From NCBI RefSeq assembly GCF_010183535.1, contig NC_071328.1, positions 15,066,001 to 15,130,000 on the forward strand: 64,000 bases of DNA, written 5' to 3'. Within the stretch, counting starts at the first letter, position 1. Each line of letters begins with the position of its first letter. This document shows positions 1-10,985 of the stretch, piece by piece. This stretch comes from Caenorhabditis remanei. Lineage: Eukaryota; Nematoda; Chromadorea; Rhabditida; Rhabditidae. The translations under genes were made by a program, and so were the position numbers. The notes under the pieces are model-generated. The model saw only the letters and a list, made by a program, of their open reading frames with translations, was not told the DNA's origin and made no database searches.

Positions 1-1010
1 CTAGTCGTGTACTCCTCGTGGACAACTTGGAGGGTTTTCTGGTTCAAATTGTTTCAAAAATCGTTGTTTCAAAATCGCAAAATCCCAAGCTTTATGTAGA
101 ACCTTCTCGAAACCTTACAGTACCCCTCTCAAAATGATTCTAAACCTAATTTTTCCATGTCGGAAACCACATTTTTAGCAAAAATTTGGACAAGAAGGCC
201 TTGGTCCAGGGTTCGATCCCGCTTGGGGGGCAATTTTTGTGCATTTTTCATTTTTTCTGTTTTTAATTTGTTTTATCTTATAGGTCAAAACTCGGGCTAC
301 ATTTCATTAGTTGACAACTTTTTGATAGCTCCGCCCACTTTTGAGATATGTGCCTTTAAATTTGGAAATTCGCTAAATTAGTCATTTTTAACGCCAAAAT
401 GTTATTTTTTCATCAAAACAACGGGAAAATTTCATTTCTGATGTTAAAAACTTATCTGAACCTAATTTTTCATGTCGGGAACAACATTTTTAGCAAAAAT
501 TTGACCAAGAACATTTTTGCCAAGGTGCACCACTATGAGAATGGGTACCAGGGTTCGATCCCGCTTGGGGGGCAATTTTTGTGAATTTTTCATTTTTTCT
601 GTTTTTAATTTGTTTTATCCTGTAGATCAAAGCTCGGGCTACATTTCATCAGTTGACAACTTTTTGATAGCTCCGCCCACTTTTGAGATATGCTCCTTTA
701 AAGATCGTCTGGCGTGTCTTTCACTTTTTTCTGCCTAATTTTCTTGAAAACGAGGGGTTCTTTGCAGAATTTTAAGATTTCAACTGTAAAAATGTTAATT
801 TTACGTTATTTTCACTTTCAAAATATCCAAAACACCAATCTCTGGCGTACCTTTCACGCGTTTTCTTGCGTTTTTCAGAGCTTAAGGGAGAATGAGGCAA
901 TTTTTAAAGGAGCATATCTCAAAAGTGGGCGGAGCTACCGGAAAAGTGTCAACTGTCAAAAATGTATCTAGAACTTTCTACAGTACCCCCTCTCCAGACA
1001 TTTCCGGAAC
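1..1010 (+). repeat. Composite family-B tRNA-like repeats, two units plus a partial one
   Basis: Two successive copies of a composite repeat. Each has a leader containing the words ATGTCGG and TTTTTAGCAAAAATT, then a tRNA-like core ending in GGTTCGATCCCGC, then a tail leading to the module AGCTCCGCCCACTTTTGAG and a TTTAAA end. The first core (about 190-232) has lost the stretch between its A-like and B-like boxes. The second (about 515-574) is complete. The 700-860 segment recurs near 14.62-14.82 kb and inverted near 17.75-17.94 kb, so it belongs to the same composite. The small open frames here follow the repeat and show no gene-like features. Confidence 0.75.
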
Positions 1011-1345
1011 ACGAACACTCTCAATCCCCCAAAGTGTCACATTGTAACACCTCACACTCAATCCCACCCTCACTCTCCTCATCTCTATGTCACATTGTGC
1101 GCACATTTCCCTCCCCTTCCCGCGTACAACAGCACAAAAGTGTGTGCTCCTCGTCGTCGGAGAGCCTCCCGACGGGTCTCTACTCATTCCCGTTGGCCCC
1201 CTCTTACCACCTGTCATAATGTCTCTGCGTCTCTCCGTGATGCCATAGTCTCTCGTCTCGAGAGACGTGTCTGCGTCTCTCGGTGTCTCTTATGACGGGA
1301 AGGGAGGGGTCTCGACTCATTTATTTTATTCCATGAGTTCTTTTT
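1011..1345. other. Unique C/T-rich island with GCGTCTCTC motifs
   Basis: This stretch is not shared with the neighbouring repeats. It is rich in C and T on the plus strand and has two CTGCGTCTCTC words near 1225 and 1271, a motif that recurs in most unique islands of the window. No convincing coding exon is present. It may be promoter-like or regulatory, but that is inference from composition only. Confidence 0.35.
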
Positions 1346-1768
1346 TTTGTTTTTACGGTTTTGGGGGCCTAGAAATTTCTAGGCCATGTAGTTTACACTG
1401 ACAAAAGTTACAATGACCAATTTTAAAAAAAAAATTTGCAATCGAAATCGCTGAAAATTAGACTGAAAGACTAATTAAGGCACGCTGAATAAAAATATTA
1501 TAAAATTTCAGAGATTCAATTTCTGAGTATCAGAGAAATTGGGATGTCAAAACTTACACTGACCAAATTATACTAAAATTGATATTTCTCAAAAAATTAA
1601 AAGTCGAAATTGCTGAAAATTAGTGGGGATACTAATCAAGACATGCTGATTTAGATAAAAGCAAGATTTTCAAAAATTGATAGCTTAGTTATAGAGATAT
1701 AACAGTTTGAAGTTAAAAGTCGGTATTTTTCTCAATTTTTGCATTCTTTTGGGCTAATATCTCAAAAA
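1346..1768. repeat. ACTGACAAA-family dispersed repeat
   Basis: Begins near the palindrome GGCCTAGAAATTTCTAGGCC (about 1367-1386) and continues with words such as TTACACTGACAAAAG, GCTGAAAATTAG and ACTAATTAAG. The same word set covers 3.36-4.1, 15.15-16.34, 22.3-22.9, 23.6-24.4, 27.5-27.8, 28.4-29.2 and 32.4-34.1 kb. No coding capacity is seen. Confidence 0.7.
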
Positions 1769-3357
1769 CTACAGTCCTCCACATAAATATAGGTTCACCT
1801 CCCAAAATGACCCAAAATTGAAAAAATTAACTTTTTCAAAAATGATGTATGCCGCAATAATAAGCAAGTAGGAAGCCTATTTTAATGGTAAAAGTTAAAA
1901 ATCTAGAAGTTTTCGAGATTTGAGAAATTTCGAAAAATTCCTATTTTAGGTATTTTCCATTCCACAAAATGATAGGTTCACTTGATGAAAATCTCAAAAT
2001 TTTTGAAAAGGGAAACCGGAAACCAGGATTTTTTGAATCGAACCGACTAAAAACACGTCTTACGTAAATTTTTACAAATGTGTCATTTGTGTCTGTTGAC
2101 GGACCTTGCAGCGAGCCGAATATCGTTGGTGTCTACCGATTTTTCAAAAAACGTACACCGCGGTAAAAAAAATTTGTGAGAAACATCCGATTTGTCAGGA
2201 ATGTGATGTGAGACACTTTGTCAGGGTATTTAAAGTTGTTTGGAGTCATTTTTGATTTTTGAAATTCAAAGAATTCAACAACTCTCAAACTTGAGGTTTG
2301 AATTGGTAAAATCATCAGTGCTGTTTCTGACATCACAAGGGTCTGGGCTCAAAATTTATGACTTTCCAAACAAAATTAATTGTCACAAGCATCAAAAACG
2401 TTATTTTCTTTCATTTTAAACTCATGGAAACGCCGATTACCGTTGAATTCCTAAACTGAACAAGTTGACTTTCTGAACTGTTCAGCCTTTTATTGACTAA
2501 GCTGTTACTGGAGAGTAGTGATGGTTGAGAAGAGTACACGTGTCACATTTTGCACTGACAACGTAGTATGCATGATTTAAACATAAAAGTCTCCTGTTTT
2601 CATATGTCATGGTCGTTTAACACAGTTACCGATTAAGTCACCGATATCGAATAAATGAAATTAAGTTTATTTTGAGATATAATGGTCCCTCCCATCATAA
2701 TAGCTAAAGAATGAATGAAAATAACGTTTTTGATGCTTGTGACAATTAATTTTGTTTGGAAAGTCATAAATTTTGAGCCCAGACCCTTGTGATGTCAGAA
2801 ACAGCACTGATGATTTTACCAATTCAAACCTCAAGTTTGAGAGTTGTTGAATTCTTTGAATTTCAAAAATCAAAAATGACTCCAAACAACTTTAAATACC
2901 CTGACAAAGTGTCTCACATCACATTCCTGACAAATCAGATGTTTCTCCCAAATTTTTTTTACCGCGGTGTGCGTTTTTTGAAAAATCGGTAGACACCAAC
3001 GATATTCGGCTCGCTGCAAGGTCCGTCAACAGACACAAATGACACATTTGTAAAAATTTACGTAAGACGTGTTTTTTAGTCGGTTCGATTCAAAAAATCC
3101 TGGTTTCCGGTTTCCCTTTTCAAAAATTTTGAGATTTTCATCAAGTGAACCTATCATTTTGTGAAATGGAAAATACCTAAAATAGGAATTTTTCGAAATT
3201 TCTCAAATCTCGAAAACTTCTAGATTTTTAACTTTTACCATTAAAATAGGCTTCCTACTTGCTTATTATTGCGGCATACATCATTTTTGAAAAAGTTAAT
3301 TTTTTCAATTTTGGGTCATTTTGGGAGGTGAACCTATATTTATGTGGAGGACTGTAG
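1769..3357. repeat. Long foldback (inverted repeat) of about 1.59 kb
   Basis: Left arm (about 1769-2411) and right arm (about 2714-3357) are reverse complements with only a few differences. The outer ends read CTACAGTCCTCC and GGAGGACTGTAG, and base positions in the arms sum to 5125-5126 throughout. A loop of about 300 bp lies between. The same 67-residue open frame occurs in both arms with two substitutions, which follows from the symmetry and is not evidence of a gene. The pattern fits a foldback transposon or a recent inverted duplication. No transposase is present and no clear target duplication was found. Confidence 0.9.
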
Positions 3358-4115
3358 ATTACCAATTTGAATAATTTTTACAAATTCTTGTTCTGCATGT
3401 TTTAATTAGTATTCCAGCCAAGTTAGAGTAGTTTTGGCTTGTGATTTCTTGAGAAAAATCAATTTTAGTATAATTTGGTCAGTGTAAGTTTTGACTGTCC
3501 AATTTCTCTGATATTCAAAAATCGAATCTCAGAAATTTTGAAATTTTTTTATTCAGCGTGTCTTAGTTAGTGTTTCAGCCAATTTTCATCAATTTTGACA
3601 GATAGGTTTCGAAAAATGACACTTTTTGTCATAAGTTGTTAATTTTTGGTAAGACCATTTTGGTAAGGTCCTGTAAAACCTCGAAATCTCAAAATCTAGA
3701 CAACAAACTTTCATAAATTTTGTTATATTCCTGTTCAGCATGTCTTAATCAGTATTTAAGCCTGTTTTCACCGGTTTCAATCAAAAAAATTTTGAGAAAA
3801 ATCAATTTTGGTTACTGTAACCTTTGTCAGTGTAACTTTGTCAGTGTAAGTTCTGATCTCAATTGTCGATAAACTCGCCGATAAAAATTTCACATTTTTT
3901 AAATTTTTATATTCAGCATGTCTTAATTAGTATTTAAGCAGACTTTTTATATTTTGGACAGTACGTTTTTACGAAAAACCGTTTTAAGTTTGTCAGTGTA
4001 TTTTTGTCAGTGTAACTTTTGTCACTGTAACTTTTGTCAGTGTACCTTACATGGTCTAGAATTTCAGTTTAAATTTCCGAGAATTGACGTTTTTAGCACC
4101 GTAATCCTACAGTAA
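3358..4115. repeat. ACTGACAAA-family dispersed repeat
   Basis: Several degenerate units with the words CAGCATGTCTTAATTAGTAT and GTCAGTGTAACTTTTGTC on the plus strand. This orientation is opposite to 1346-1768, so the family flanks the long foldback on both sides in inverted order. Confidence 0.7.
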
Positions 4116-4385
4116 GGTTTCTCACCATACTGATCTTTAATTTGTTCTACTTTTTCTTGTTATTCTGACATTTTCCCCTTGTTTTTTGGGATTAATGGAT
4201 CTATATTCATCTCTCCCCCCCTTTCCTCTCCCATTTCTCATCATAAATATTCTAATCCCGTATTCATTCTGAAAAGAGGAAGATTATGATTATCTTGTTA
4301 AAGAAAAACAACACAAGCAAAGAAATGTGTGACAAAAACAAGTTATTTGCATTTTTCGCGAAAATTTCAGAATTTTTTTCCAACT
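4116..4385. other. Unique island, no gene seen
   Basis: Non-repetitive DNA containing a C/T-rich patch (about 4212-4240) and an A-rich patch. No open frame with splice signals or family resemblance is visible. Confidence 0.3.
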
Positions 4386-5455
4386 CCGAAATTCCGCTAA
4401 AATCCCACTGCGCCATTTTTAAGATTTTTTGAAAAACTCTATTTTTGGTAGTTTTAAGAGCAGATTATAGGTTTTCAAAGGTTTTAAACTCATTTTTTTG
4501 CAATTTCAAAGCGCAATTTTGAGATTTTCGGCGCTTTCTGCTCATTTTTACGTTGTGAGACACAAAAAATCGGAAAAATAGGGTTTCAAGCAGTTAACGT
4601 CACTATAAAATGTCTTAACTTTGTGAAAAAACTATGCAAAAAAGAAAAGTTGCAGACGGGACTCGAACCCTGGTTGTCAGATCGGTAGGCTAAAATCCCA
4701 CTGCGCCATTTGGACGATTTTTTGAAAAACACCATTTTTGGCGGTTTTTAAGAGCAGATTATAGGCTTACAAGGATTTTAAACTCATTTTTTGCAGTTTC
4801 AGAGCGTAATTTTAAGTTTTTTGGCATTTTCTGCTCATTATTCATGGAAAAGCGGGTTTTGGCACATGAAAACCCAAAAAATAGGGTTTAAAGCAGTTAA
4901 CGTCACTATAAAATGTCTTAACTTTGTGAAAAAACTATGCAAAAAACAAAAGCTGCAGGCGGGGCTCGAACCCTGGTTGTCAGATTCCTAGCCCGATTTT
5001 CAGCAGGAATCCCACTGCGCCATTTGGACGATTTTTTTAAAACATGATTTTTGGCGGTTTTAAGAGCAAATTATAGGTTTTCAAAGGTTTTAAACTCATT
5101 TTTTTGCAATTTCAGCGCGTAATTTTTTAGTTTTTCGGCGTTTTCTGCTCATTTCTAACCAGAAAGTGGGTTGTGATACACAAAAAAACCCGAAAAATAG
5201 GGTTTCAAGCAGTTAACGTCACTATAAAATGTCTTAACTTTGAGAAAAAACAATGCAAAAACAAAAGTAGCAGGCGGGGCTCGAACCCTGGTTGTGAGAT
5301 TCCTAGCCCGATTTTCAGCAGAAATCCCACTGCACCACTTAGACGATTTTTTGAAAAACATGATTTTTGGCGGTTTTAAGAGCTAAATATAGGTTTTCAA
5401 TGGTTTTAAACTCATTTTTCATAGTTTCAGCGCGTAATTTTGAGTTTTTTGACAG
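4386..5455 (-). repeat. Tandem array of about 310-bp tRNA-like units (family A)
   Basis: A partial unit (box A only, near 4400) is followed by three tandem units whose tRNA-like cores lie near 4651-4715, 4961-5030 and 5271-5345, a spacing of about 310 bp. On the minus strand each core has an A box, TGGCGCAGTGG, and a B box of the GGTTCGARYCC/GGTTCGAACCC type. The third unit has TGGTGCAGTGG. The roughly 240-bp remainder contains AGTTAACGTCACTATAAAAT and a run toward GCGGTTTTAAGAGC. The D and T stems do not pair fully, so these are SINE-like tRNA derivatives and not working tRNA genes. Confidence 0.8.
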
Positions 5456-5925
5456 TTTTTGCAAGGTTTGAGCAAAAAAAGGGAATTTTCGAGCCATGAC
5501 GGGATCTCAAACCCTTTTTTGGAAAATCGATTTCTCACATTTTCGAACATAATTCAAAAATTTCTGAAATTTTTGTACTAAGCCCCTTCCGTATTCCCAA
5601 GTACTTGTCAGTCCCTAATACCCCCCACCGTCCAAAAAATAAGCCCCTCCTTACTCATCGTCCTCATCATCATGCATGTTAGTAGTCCCCCCTCCCAAGG
5701 TCCTTCTGATTTCGAAACATTTTCTTTGTCTCTTTATATCTGCGTCTCTCTCTCTCTCTTTCATCAGTTAAGTGTGATGTTTACCAGCCTCCTAGGCTAA
5801 CAATGATGTCATATCTTCTCACATTTCTCTAATTTTTGTTCCCAACACTCATTTGTGGGAACCGTGGGAACACATTCTTTAGACTTTAAAACATATGTTC
5901 CTGGAATTTTTTTTTGAGTTTTGAG
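5456..5925. other. Unique C/T-rich island between inverted tRNA-like arrays
   Basis: Non-repetitive, with long C/T tracts, a CTGCGTCTCTC word near 5740 and a TGATGTCAT palindrome-like word near 5803. The tRNA-like arrays on either side point in opposite directions. No coding exon could be supported. It may be a regulatory island. Confidence 0.35.
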
Positions 5926-6530
5926 AGAGGCTCAAAACTTGCTCAAAACTCAAAATTTGCGCTCTGAAACTACAAAAAATGAATTTAAAACCCTTGCAAA
6001 CCTATATTTAGCTCTTAAAACCGCCAAAAATCATGTTTTTCAAAAAATCGTCCAAATGGCGCAGTGGGATTCCTGCTGAAAATCGGGCTAGTAATCTGAC
6101 AACCAGGGTTCGAACCCCGCTTGCAACTTTTCTTTTTTGCATTCTTTTTTCTCAAAGTTAAAACATTTTATAGTGACGTTAACTGCTTGAAACCCTATTT
6201 TTCGGGTTTTCAGGTGCCAAAACCCACTTTACCGTGAAAAATTAGCAGAAAATGCCGAAAAACTCAAAATAACGCGTTGAAATTGAGAAAAATGAATTTA
6301 AAACCCTTGAAAACCTATTATTTGCTCTTAAAACCGCCAAAAATCATGTTTTTCAAAAAATCGTCTAAATGGCGCAGTGGGATTTTAGCCTACCGATCTG
6401 ACAACCAGGGTTCGAGTCCCGTCTGCAACTTTTCTTTTTTGCATTCTTTTTTCTTAAAATGTACACTTTTTATTGAGACGCGAACTGGTTGAAAGCCCAT
6501 TTTTCGATTTTTTGGGTGCCAAAAAACCTA
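5926..6530 (+). repeat. Two family-A tRNA-like units, inverted relative to the first array
   Basis: Cores at about 6053-6125 and 6364-6430, 311 bp apart, have TGGCGCAGTGGGATT as the A-box region and GGTTCGAACCC or GGTTCGAGTCC as the B box. The A-to-B spacing is about 50 nt in the first and 39 nt in the second, which matches length variants seen in the minus-strand array. The second core ends CCCGTCTGCAAC, as does the 4651 copy. Confidence 0.8.
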
Positions 6531-6880
6531 TTTTTGGAGATTTTCCTCATTTTATCGTCCTAAATCTCGGTTTTTTGCCATATTGTGTTTTTTTGCCACC
6601 TCATTCGCATAATTTGATACTTAACACCTGTCAGAAGGTCATCTGTCTTCTAAAGAGGAAGGAAGACACCTGCTGTCATCACATCATCATTCATCCCGCC
6701 CGTCCCCCCTCTCCTCCTCTTCTCTAGGGCTAATTACAATAGCACAGTGTCTTAATTATCTATGGATGTTATTTTATTTATGAGGGTGGTTTCTTGCTAT
6801 TATATCAGCATTAGCAGTTTTTATGGTTTTGATGAAAAAAATTGAAAACATTTTTTTTGCAACCCTGTAACTAATTTTCT
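6531..6880. other. Unique island, no gene seen
   Basis: Non-repetitive AT-rich DNA with a C/T-rich segment (about 6690-6725). The open frame at 6473-6727 mixes repeat and low-complexity DNA and shows no domain. Confidence 0.3.
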
Positions 6881-6899
6881 TACATTCCCAACTTTTCGA

Positions 6900-7180
6900 A
6901 ATAATATATTCTTGTAGATCAAAACCAGGACTACATTTTTGTAGTTCACGGTTTTTTGATAGCTCCGCCCACTTTTGAGATATGCGCCTTTAAAGCTAGA
7001 CGAATGAGTGGGGGCGAGAGAGTGTGCGAAAAGAGGAGCGCGTCTCGCTTCTCTGCGTCTCTGGGTGAAAGAGCGCGGGGGTAGCAAGACTTTAAAGGCG
7101 CATACCTCAAAAATGGGCGGAGCTATCAAAAAGTTGTCAACTACAAAAATCAAGCTCTATGTTTGATCTACAAGAATATA
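6900..7180. repeat. Module hairpin with CT-rich loop
   Basis: Inverted pair of the shared module. One half runs from GTAGATCAAAACCAGG through CGCCCACTTTTGAGATATG to CCTTTAAAG. The other half starts at CTTTAAAGGCGCATA and mirrors it. The loop (about 6995-7090) contains CTCGCTTCTCTGCGTCTCT and related words found again in the loops near 21.8, 26.4, 30.3 and 31.6 kb. Confidence 0.8.
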
Positions 7181-7590
7181 TTAGATTTTAAACAATTTGG
7201 TTTGAATAGAAGCTAGAGATATCGTGTCCAAGTTGACCATAATTTTTGGGAAATTTTCTTTGGAAATTTCTGCAGGTCTCTCGTCATTATTAAACAATTT
7301 TGATAGAAGTTTGCATTTCAGCATGAAAAATTGGATTCTAATGTAAAAAAAACTGTAATTTCCCGGTAATTTCTATTTAAAAATCATGTTTTTGCAATAA
7401 AAATGGGTTTTTTGACAATTTTTCAACTTCAAAGCCTGTTAGCTCAAAAGTGGGCGGAGCTAGCAGAAAACCGTCAACTACAAAAATGTAGCTCAATGTT
7501 TGATCTACAAGAATATATAGAATTTGAAACATTTTGGTTTGAATAGAAGCTAGAAAAAATAATTTTTAATGTTTTTTCTGGAAATTTCTG
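7181..7590. repeat. Single module half and degenerate repeat
   Basis: A lone minus-oriented module half (about 7435-7515) with TCAAAAGTGGGCGGAGCTAG, set in AT-rich DNA that shares short words with other module flanks. No gene is seen. Confidence 0.55.
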
Positions 7591-7935
7591 GAATTTTCGA
7601 AATTCCCCCCCCCCCCGTTTTTAAACACAAACGATCTCCCCTATGTATACAACATATTTGATTTCATGTATTTCAATAGTAATTCGAGTCTGTCTCTCAC
7701 TGTCTGCGTCTCTCTCTCTCTCCTTCTCTCTTTCCCGTTTGCACCCACCCCACTAGCTCTTTCTCCCCCACCACTTCACTTTTTTTTTGGTTTTTTTTTC
7801 TTTTTTCACCTTGAGACCCTATTTATAGTGATTGTAAACGGAAATGGTGAAAAACGAATTTTTGAAATTTTTGCACTTTTCTGGGAGGCAAGACCTAAAA
7901 ATAGGTTTTCTGAAATGATTGATTTTAGCATCGGT
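7591..7935. other. C-homopolymer and CT-rich island
   Basis: Contains a C run of about 13 near 7602-7616 and a C/T-rich tract with CTGCGTCTCTC near 7703. The open frame at 7666-8058 translates low-complexity tract followed by repeat and is not a credible gene. Confidence 0.35.
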
Positions 7936-7939
7936 TTGA

Positions 7940-8190
7940 GATCCCGTCATGGCTTACGGTGTTGTCCAAAACATAAAATATTTAACTGGTTTTGTAGATC
8001 AAAACCGGGGCTACATTTTTGTAGTCGGCGGATTTTTGATAACTCCGCCCACTTTTGAGATATGCGCCTTTAAAGATGAACAATTTTCAAAAATAGGGCA
8101 ATCTTTTAAGACGCATATCTCAAAAGTGGGCGGAGCTATCAGAAAAATGTCAACTACAAAAATGTAGCTCTATGTTTCATCTACAAAAAC
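7940..8190. repeat. Module hairpin with short loop
   Basis: Paired module halves around a loop of about 45 nt (8075-8110), with an outer flank containing CATGGCTTACGGTGTTGTCC, a word that brackets many of these hairpins. Confidence 0.8.
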
Positions 8191-8690
8191 AAACAAAAAT
8201 ATTTAATTTTGCATCATATCCTTGTTCAGGACACCCGTCCAAAGTTGACTAATATTCAGAAAATTCTCGAAATTTTGTGAATCTTAAAAGTGGTACTATA
8301 AGACGTTGTTCAACTTTAAAAAATGGTATACATGTTAAATGTTACGTTGATTTTAAATCTAGCATTGGTTTCCAATAATTTTCAGATAGAAACCCGCAAA
8401 TTCCAGCATAAATTTATAGCTAAGTAAACCTTACATTTTTTTCAAAACGTTCGACTTCTCGTCCGACCTCAATTTTTCCCGAAAATTTTGGGTTACAGCA
8501 CAAAAATTAGGTTTTAAAAGGTTTTTATTGTGAAAAACTCTCATTTCCCGGTTATTTCGACGCAAAAATCATGTTTTTGCAATAATATTGAGGTTTCAAC
8601 GATTTTCCAAATGACTTTTTACAGTTTTGATAAAACCTGTAAAATTGACAAATTTTGACACTTTGTTGAAGTCAAAATGTTTTAAATGTT
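8191..8690. repeat. Degenerate mid-length repeat shared with 18.4-18.6 kb
   Basis: Words such as GACGTTGTTCAACTT, the segment around ACGTTGATTTTAAAT, and TAGTAAACCTTAC recur near 18.40-18.60 kb. No coding potential is seen. Confidence 0.5.
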
Positions 8691-8935
8691 ACATATTCTT
8701 GTAGATCAAATCTAGCTCTACATTTTTGTAATTGACAAATTTTTGCTAGCTCCGCCCACTTTTGAGATATGCGCCCTTAAAGTTAAGCGATGCGCGCTCT
8801 CTACACCTTGTTCTTCAAAGGCGCATATCTCAAAAGTGGGCGGAGCTATCAAAAAGTTGTCAATTACAAAAATGTAGCCCTGGTTTTGATCTACACAACC
8901 AACTAAAAATTAAATATTTTGAACAGCACATTAAG
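8690..8935. repeat. Module hairpin, loop about 35 nt
   Basis: Near-perfect inverted pair of the module, with halves about 8701-8782 and 8817-8900. The loop is GC-richer than the stem. Confidence 0.85.
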
Positions 8936-9430
8936 CCATGACGGGATCTAAAACCAATGTTTCCCAAAAAGAGGGGGCAAATTTGTAATTTTGGTCAAAA
9001 TTGACCAAATTTTTTTGTTTTTTTTCTCAAAAATACGGTGTCTAAAGACACACTTATCATATTGTATGGTGCTCATTCATTTTTTCCATTTTTTCCACAC
9101 CCCCTTCTAATCCGCTCTTACCACCAAACCTCCCCCCCCCCACTCAAATATTCTTAAGAGCCTCCTCGGGGCTCTTTCTCTCTCTCAACAAGTGTTTAGT
9201 GGTGTTAAACCTGATATAAACCTGTCCTCTTAATGTTTGACACCTCTCCGGACGGCCGGCTCCCCCACCCTCCATCAACCTTGACCCCCCCCCCCCCCCC
9301 CTCAAACTCTTATCACACTATCACACACTTTCAATCAATGTCATTTTGTCACCTCTACCTCTCCTCCTTTTCCTCCGTTAGATTCTTTGAATTTTAAATT
9401 TAAATTCTTTCAATTGCGCTCTACCGAAAT
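8936..9430. other. Unique island with poly-C runs
   Basis: Non-repetitive region with C runs near 9132 and 9283-9302 and a short CT-repeat near 9174-9185. No exon could be supported. Confidence 0.3.
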
Positions 9431-9439
9431 CTCGCTCTT

Positions 9440-9520
9440 TTAAGTTACAGTGACAAAGTACACTGACAAAAGTTACACTGACAAAAGTTACACTGACAAA
9501 AGTTACACTGACAAAAATGT
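9440..9520 (+). repeat. 15-bp tandem repeat TTACACTGACAAAAG
   Basis: At least four head-to-tail copies of TTACACTGACAAAAG or one-base variants. This is the seed word of the wider ACTGACAAA family. A second, shorter run lies at 29940-29990. Confidence 0.9.
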
Positions 9521-9529
9521 TTTTTTTTC

Positions 9530-10985
9530 AGAAATCCCAATCCGACCAGCTTAATCTCAATTTGGATTTTCTCGCAGGAACAAATTATACCTTGTCCCTG
9601 GGGTACTGTAGCCTTACTAATCAGTACCGTCCGTAAAAAATAACGATCTTAGTACCTGAGACACTGGGGTACTGTAGCAACGCTTACCGTAAGAACCAAT
9701 ACTTGCCAAATTTTCCATGTTTGTTACCCACCTTGTCTTACTGTATTCTAGCCCGGGTTACTGTAACCTTACTAATCCGAGCCGCCCGTGAGATATAGCG
9801 ATCTTAGTGCCGTATGCACACAGCTTTTTATCAGTTTTCACAATTTTTACATTTCTTTCTTTTGACTTTTCCAAGGATCGAATTCGAGCTAATTTGTCTT
9901 ACTGTAAGCTTGGCGGAGTTACTGTAGCATAACTCATCGGAGCCTCCCGTACGATATAATGATCTTATAGCCGCAGGGCACCCTTCTATACCATTTTTAG
10001 CCAATTTTTTCCTTTTTTTCCATGGTTTTTCACGATGTTATCACAAAAACCCAAATTTTACTCGTTTTTCCTATTGTAGAGTAATCCGGGATTACTGTAG
10101 CAAGACTCATCAGAGCCTCTCCGTATGATATAACGGTCTGAGCCCCATACGCACCCCCGTATACCTTTTTTTCTATGTTTTTCACGATTTCATCACATAG
10201 ACCCAAATTCGACCAGCGTTGACTTACTGTAAGCTTGACAGGGGGTACTGTAGCAAGAGTCATCAGAGCAGCCCGTAAGATATAACAATTTTAGAGCAGA
10301 AGGGCACCCATTTATACCTTTTTCTGTCGACTTTTTCCTTTTTTCAAAGTTTTTTCCTACGATTTCATCAAAAAGACATTGCCTTGACCCGTTTTTTCTT
10401 ATTGTATGCTAGCTCAGGGGTACTGTAGCCTCAATAATTCGAGCCACCCGTAAGACATAACGATCTGAGCACTACAGGCACCGCCGGACATACATTTTTT
10501 GCTATTTTCCATATTTTTGTGCTGGAAAACTTGGTTTTTGACCAAGAAATCAGTTTTTGAGCCAAAAATAGTAGCTCTTAGGTTCAAAAACCCATTTAAT
10601 ACTGAAAAATTAGATTTCTACCGCAAAGTTGACTTTTTGAGTTTAAAAATAAAGTTTTATATCTTTAATTAGTGTTTTTGTCATTTTGGAATCCTAAAAA
10701 TGAGTAAAAATAATAATTTTGAGCCTAAAAAGAAGAGATTCCCGGTCCAATTTGAAGTTTTCCTTTTTCCATCTATAAATCGATGAATTTCTATAATTTT
10801 TGATCTCTGACGCTACGACATGGGTACTGTAGCACCGCTTACCGTAAGAATCAATTTTGTCCTACTGTATGCTAGTCAGGGGTACTGTAGCAAGACTCAT
10901 CAATACCTTAAACACCCCCGGGGTACAGTAGCACCGCTTACTGTAAGAACAATTTTTGTCGGAAAAATATTTTCCACGTGCCTGA
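9530..10985. repeat. Degenerate TACTGTAG minisatellite array
   Basis: Roughly 150-200 bp units, each with a TTACTGTAG core followed by words like ACTCATCAGAGCC, CCGTAAGATATAACG and a GGGCACC end, repeated near 9.60, 9.76, 9.92, 10.10, 10.25 and 10.42 kb. Later copies decay into isolated TACTGTAGCACCGCTTACCG words near 10.83 and 10.93 kb. Confidence 0.75.

Noticed and set aside
2133..2992. Two copies of a 67-residue open frame as a gene pair
   Set aside because: They are the same sequence in the two arms of the long foldback, with no coding context.
4651..6430. Functional tRNA genes
   Set aside because: A and B boxes are present, but D and T stems do not pair fully, copies are tandem with long tails, and there is no convincing anticodon arm.
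7666..8058. 130-residue open frame
   Set aside because: Translation of a C/T-rich tract running into a module repeat.
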